A stretch of 9,297 bases of DNA. It comes from Chloroflexi bacterium RBG_16_51_16. GTDB taxonomy: Bacteria > Chloroflexota > Anaerolineae > Anaerolineales > Villigracilaceae. Under the pieces are notes generated by a model. The model had not been told where the DNA came from and ran no database searches. It saw only the letters and a list, made by a program, of their open reading frames with translations. The DNA lies in assembly GCA_001796785.1 (NCBI GenBank), contig MGNL01000127.1:5809-15105 (forward strand). Reading direction: 5' to 3'. Below are positions 7,301 to 9,297 of this stretch, piece after piece; the stretch's first letter is position 1; every line of letters starts with the position of its first letter. The position numbers and the translations under genes were made by a program.

Positions 7301-9297
7301 TATGCCTGCCATTTTTCAAGTGCCAGTACGCCAGCCAGAACACCCTTGGAAACCAGCGGAATGCCTAACCAGGAAAGGCGGGGCGCTTCCACGCGTGGAA
7401 AACGCGCGTCTTCGCGGACATCCCCGATGGATATTGCCTGGCCTGTCTGCGACATCTTATCGAACAGCGCGTTCTCGGTCACTCCAACGCTCGCTCCGAG
7501 CGGGTCCTCGGTGTCCGGGTAGCCGCGCGTGGCGACAACGGTTAATTGATCCCCTTCCCTAAACCAGAACGCGGCTGAATCGAACGGCAGGATCGGGGTG
7601 AGATTGTCAAGGAGTGAGCCAACCAATTGGTCACTCCTCAGGCTTGAGGTCAGCGAAGTTGCAACGTCGTTCAAAGCCTGCAGTTGTCCGGCTCGTTCAC
7701 GCATGGCCTGCATCAATCTTACATTCTCAAAAGACAGGGCAACCTGCTGGGTTAACGAGATCAGGAGGGTTTCATCGTCGCTCTTGAAAGCGCCCTGGGT
7801 GTTGAAATTATCCAGGGTGAGCACACCCAGGCATTGTTCGCCGGTAAGGATGGGCACGTGGATACAGGATACCGGCATTCTTCCGCCAACCGCCTGCCGG
7901 TATAACGTGATGTTTTCAGGTATAAGAACGTAATCCCGGGCAAAATTTACCTCGTCAACCCGGCGAATTCGTTTCTCAGCATATGCAGCTCCGGGTAACG
8001 CCTCACCCGAACGGTATTGGATGCGTCCCATAGTCTCATTGTCAGCGTATCCGGATACTGCCAGGGGGAGCAGCAATCCAGCTTGTTGGTTCCAGACCAG
8101 GACTGTACCCGCATGCGCGCTGGGTATGACGTGCATCGCGCTATTTAGCAGGGTCTTCAGGATCTCGTCTGAGTCCAGCCCAGTCAGCCGCCTGCTGAAG
8201 TCCAGCAGTAAATTCACTTCCTGCAGCCGCCGTCGGGTTTCGTTCAGGAGGGAAATATTTTGAAGGATTACCGAGCTCTGTCTTGCGATCTGGAAGTACA
8301 CCTGGCGGTCTTCGGCTGTGAACGAGGGCATGGTTTCCGGACTCAATGCCAGCATCGCGGCAACCGGCTTTTCCTGGATGTAGACCGGCAGGCAAATGAA
8401 GGACTTCACTCGCAGAGATGTCAGGAGTGGAGAATCACGCCATTCCTCGCTATCATCCATGCTGGAAACCAGGATTGCCTCACCGGTTTGCATGCAGGTT
8501 CTTAAGGGGTTGCGCTGTCCAAACAGGGCATCCACGTTGGTCGTCCGTGGAACACTCCCGAGTGTGTGCAGCAATCGCGGACCATCTGCGGAATTCTCTG
8601 CCACCATTGCGGCAGTCATTCCCAATTGCGTCAGGGTCTCACGACCCAGAGCCAGGAGAGCGGAAGAGCTGTCTAATTGTCGGCTGACCTGTTCGGTGAT
8701 CGCCAGTCCGGCCCGCACCCGCTGTGCGCGTTGATCCAGATTATGCAGCGAGATGGTTGCCTCGAGATCTTTGCGAAGCAGCACAGGCAGGTCGTTCTGC
8801 GTTACGTCAAGCAGCTTTTGTTGTCGCTGCAAACCTGAGTCGAGGGTGGCGACTCGGTCTCTCAATCCGCTAATCAATTTATTCTGGGCGAGGACCAATG
8901 CAGCCTGAACGCTGAAAGCTTCGATTGAATCGATCGTAGCCAGATCCGGTCTTAATCCATCGGATGGGTCATCGACGCTTATCAATCCAAGGATCTCTCC
9001 CTTTGAATCCTCGATCGGGAAAATCAGGAAATCGTCCGGGTTCCATGCATTCCCCTTGGGTACTTCGCTCTGAACTTCATAGGTGGAATATACGTAATGA
9101 ACATCAGCCGGCAGGATAGGCGTCTGGTCGGCAGGGATGAAATAAGAATGGCTGATCTTGAACTGGGGCTGCATGAGGTGCTGCAGGGCTGTCAGTGGTT
9201 GTTTACGGGCAATTAATTCTTTCAAGGTTTCATCGGGAATGCCGACCGCCGTGATACGCCGTAACAGTCCGTTCTCCTTCTCGAGAATGCTCATCAA
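4393..9297 (-). CDS. Giant multi-GAF/PAS sensor histidine kinase (5' end outside window)
   Basis: At least 1634 residues, one of the larger soluble sensor kinases. In window numbering the domains are: GAF1, cut at its start (1 to about 137); coiled coil (138-195); GAF2 (195-350); GAF3 (372-535); GAF4 (554-705); GAF5 (724-872); GAF6 (889-1035); GAF7 (1074-1225); PAS (1244-1360); HisKA with His1374 in SHELRTP; and HATPase_c with Asn1495 (LLDNAYN), G1 box DNGIGIP from 1524, F box FERFW and G2 box GTGLGLP from 1554. Six of the GAF domains end in variants of ALENARLYE leading into a short coiled-coil linker. No membrane segment is seen, so it should sense cytoplasmic signals; the GAF ligands cannot be told from sequence. 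A Pro-rich, charged tail of about 45 residues follows the ATPase domain. All kinase residues are intact. The frame continues to the window edge, and the first residues match the middle of a GAF domain, so the true start lies upstream. The likely partner is the adjacent response regulator. Confidence 0.96.
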   Translation of the reverse strand: MMSILEKENGLLRRITAVGIPDETLKELIARKQPLTALQHLMQPQFKISHSYFIPADQTPILPADVHYVYSTYEVQSEVPKGNAWNPDDFLIFPIEDSKGEILGLISVDDPSDGLRPDLATIDSIEAFSVQAALVLAQNKLISGLRDRVATLDSGLQRQQKLLDVTQNDLPVLLRKDLEATISLHNLDQRAQRVRAGLAITEQVSRQLDSSSALLALGRETLTQLGMTAAMVAENSADGPRLLHTLGSVPRTTNVDALFGQRNPLRTCMQTGEAILVSSMDDSEEWRDSPLLTSLRVKSFICLPVYIQEKPVAAMLALSPETMPSFTAEDRQVYFQIARQSSVILQNISLLNETRRRLQEVNLLLDFSRRLTGLDSDEILKTLLNSAMHVIPSAHAGTVLVWNQQAGLLLPLAVSGYADNETMGRIQYRSGEALPGAAYAEKRIRRVDEVNFARDYVLIPENITLYRQAVGGRMPVSCIHVPILTGEQCLGVLTLDNFNTQGAFKSDDETLLISLTQQVALSFENVRLMQAMRERAGQLQALNDVATSLTSSLRSDQLVGSLLDNLTPILPFDSAAFWFREGDQLTVVATRGYPDTEDPLGASVGVTENALFDKMSQTGQAISIGDVREDARFPRVEAPRLSWLGIPLVSKGVLAGVLALEKWQAYYYAPEQIQVGLTFASQAAVALENARLYEDSLNRAEELDERSQRLALLNRFSSSLSGLLDIDQILQLAAEELLKAVGAERVSVVTFENNQAIWKTTVPRMKINLPRLLPEAPIFVHLRESLGVFNTDDAHNEGDVVPLKDMLGEETTALMVISIPSGQNLAGLLFAQSTGAAHFSPVEIELARTIVNQVSISLDNARLYQSNLQTANRLNLLHETSSEVSSHSEADEIYLSVHKAAEKLMRVDSIAIGLLVEQSGEIEGVYLVEGKMRSLPIRVSKERGLNGEVIRTGQSILLNDRAKIQAAGGRGFGKSEDGQSMILVPMMAGGKVRGVLSVQSSEPGAYSNEDQQILGTLANQAIVGIQNEQLLTETRRLTQELDGRVTERTSQLEHDQHHTETLLKILTEVSSSLDLDRALNRTLSLLNNTIGAEQGTIMLLHPEDNLLHFQAGYGYVSERSDIASRNLTLKIGEGLAGWVVRNRQPALVGDLHADPRWLKSSEGIDHRSCIAIPMIVGDDVIGVLLVFHRAVNYFNPDMQNLVKAVAAQVAVAINNAHLYELIRDQADRLGVMLRKEQEDASRSQAILAAVADGVLVTGANNQISFINPSIERILHVEKSKLLGSPLDSFAGLFGKSSGAWMTTIRRWSEEPSIYQAGDTYAEQLELEDGRIALVHLAPVIMENEFLGTVSIFSDITQQVEVDKMKSEFVSTVSHELRTPMTSIKGYVDLLQMGAAGALNDNQEHFVDIVSNNINRLNMLLDELLDISRFEAGHVIITPAAVDLVHLAEEAVIKIKQRSEKENKPMTIKLAIEEDLPQIIGDAQHVRTILNHLLDNAYNYTPENGVISVQIISGEQDDVQVDIKDNGIGIPTANQEQVFERFWRGDDERVLATPGTGLGLPIVRQLVEMHKGKIWLKSLGVPGEGSVFSFTLPKHVARDRKADMRTARLYGEGEDMFIPPKDPPRDMGTPGASSS

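Noticed and set aside
4334..8734. Numerous plus-strand ORFs of 60-151 residues opposite the kinase
   Set aside because: All are antisense to a continuous frame with intact domains; none shows a recognisable motif.
9295..9297. TTG at the window edge as the kinase start codon
   Set aside because: It is only the edge of the window. The protein begins mid-GAF domain, so the gene continues to the right.

Overview
All genes supported in this window lie on the minus strand, so the biological order runs from high to low coordinates. The organism looks like a free-living bacterium of moderate GC content. The very large multi-GAF histidine kinase, whose HisKA segment resembles those of Anaerolineae, suggests Chloroflexota. 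That is an inference from protein style; there is no rRNA or marker gene here.

Right part (9297 to about 3098), signalling block. A giant soluble sensor histidine kinase enters the window already inside its first GAF domain. It carries at least seven GAF domains in tandem, then a PAS domain, a HisKA domain with the phosphoacceptor His, and a complete HATPase_c domain. After 52 bp comes a single-domain (CheY-like) response regulator, then an alpha/beta-hydrolase-fold protein. The hydrolase keeps the Asp and His of the catalytic triad but has Gly where the nucleophilic Ser should be. A 14-codon mini-ORF bridges the regulator and the hydrolase, overlapping the regulator's stop at one end and the hydrolase's ATG at the other. 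Kinase, regulator and hydrolase are closely spaced and probably co-transcribed.

Middle (3062 to about 2894), control region. Just after the hydrolase stop lies a good sigma70-type promoter (TTGACA, 17-nt spacer, TAGGAT). It is followed by a textbook TPP riboswitch (THI box) and an intrinsic terminator, which together form a transcription-attenuation leader.

Left part (2802 to 1), thiamine salvage operon. The riboswitch leads into thiamine pyrophosphokinase (thiN), a thiamine-binding lipoprotein (thiB, GTG start) and a thiP-type fused permease that runs off the left edge. The ATPase (thiQ) would be expected beyond the edge. The logic is coherent: ThiB and ThiP, with an ATPase, import thiamine; ThiN converts it to TPP; TPP then shuts the operon down through the riboswitch.

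The thiamine operon is well explained by known biology. The least ordinary part is the signalling block, especially the nucleophile-less hydrolase beside a receptor-like kinase. No tRNA, rRNA, CRISPR array, insertion sequence or plus-strand gene was recognised.
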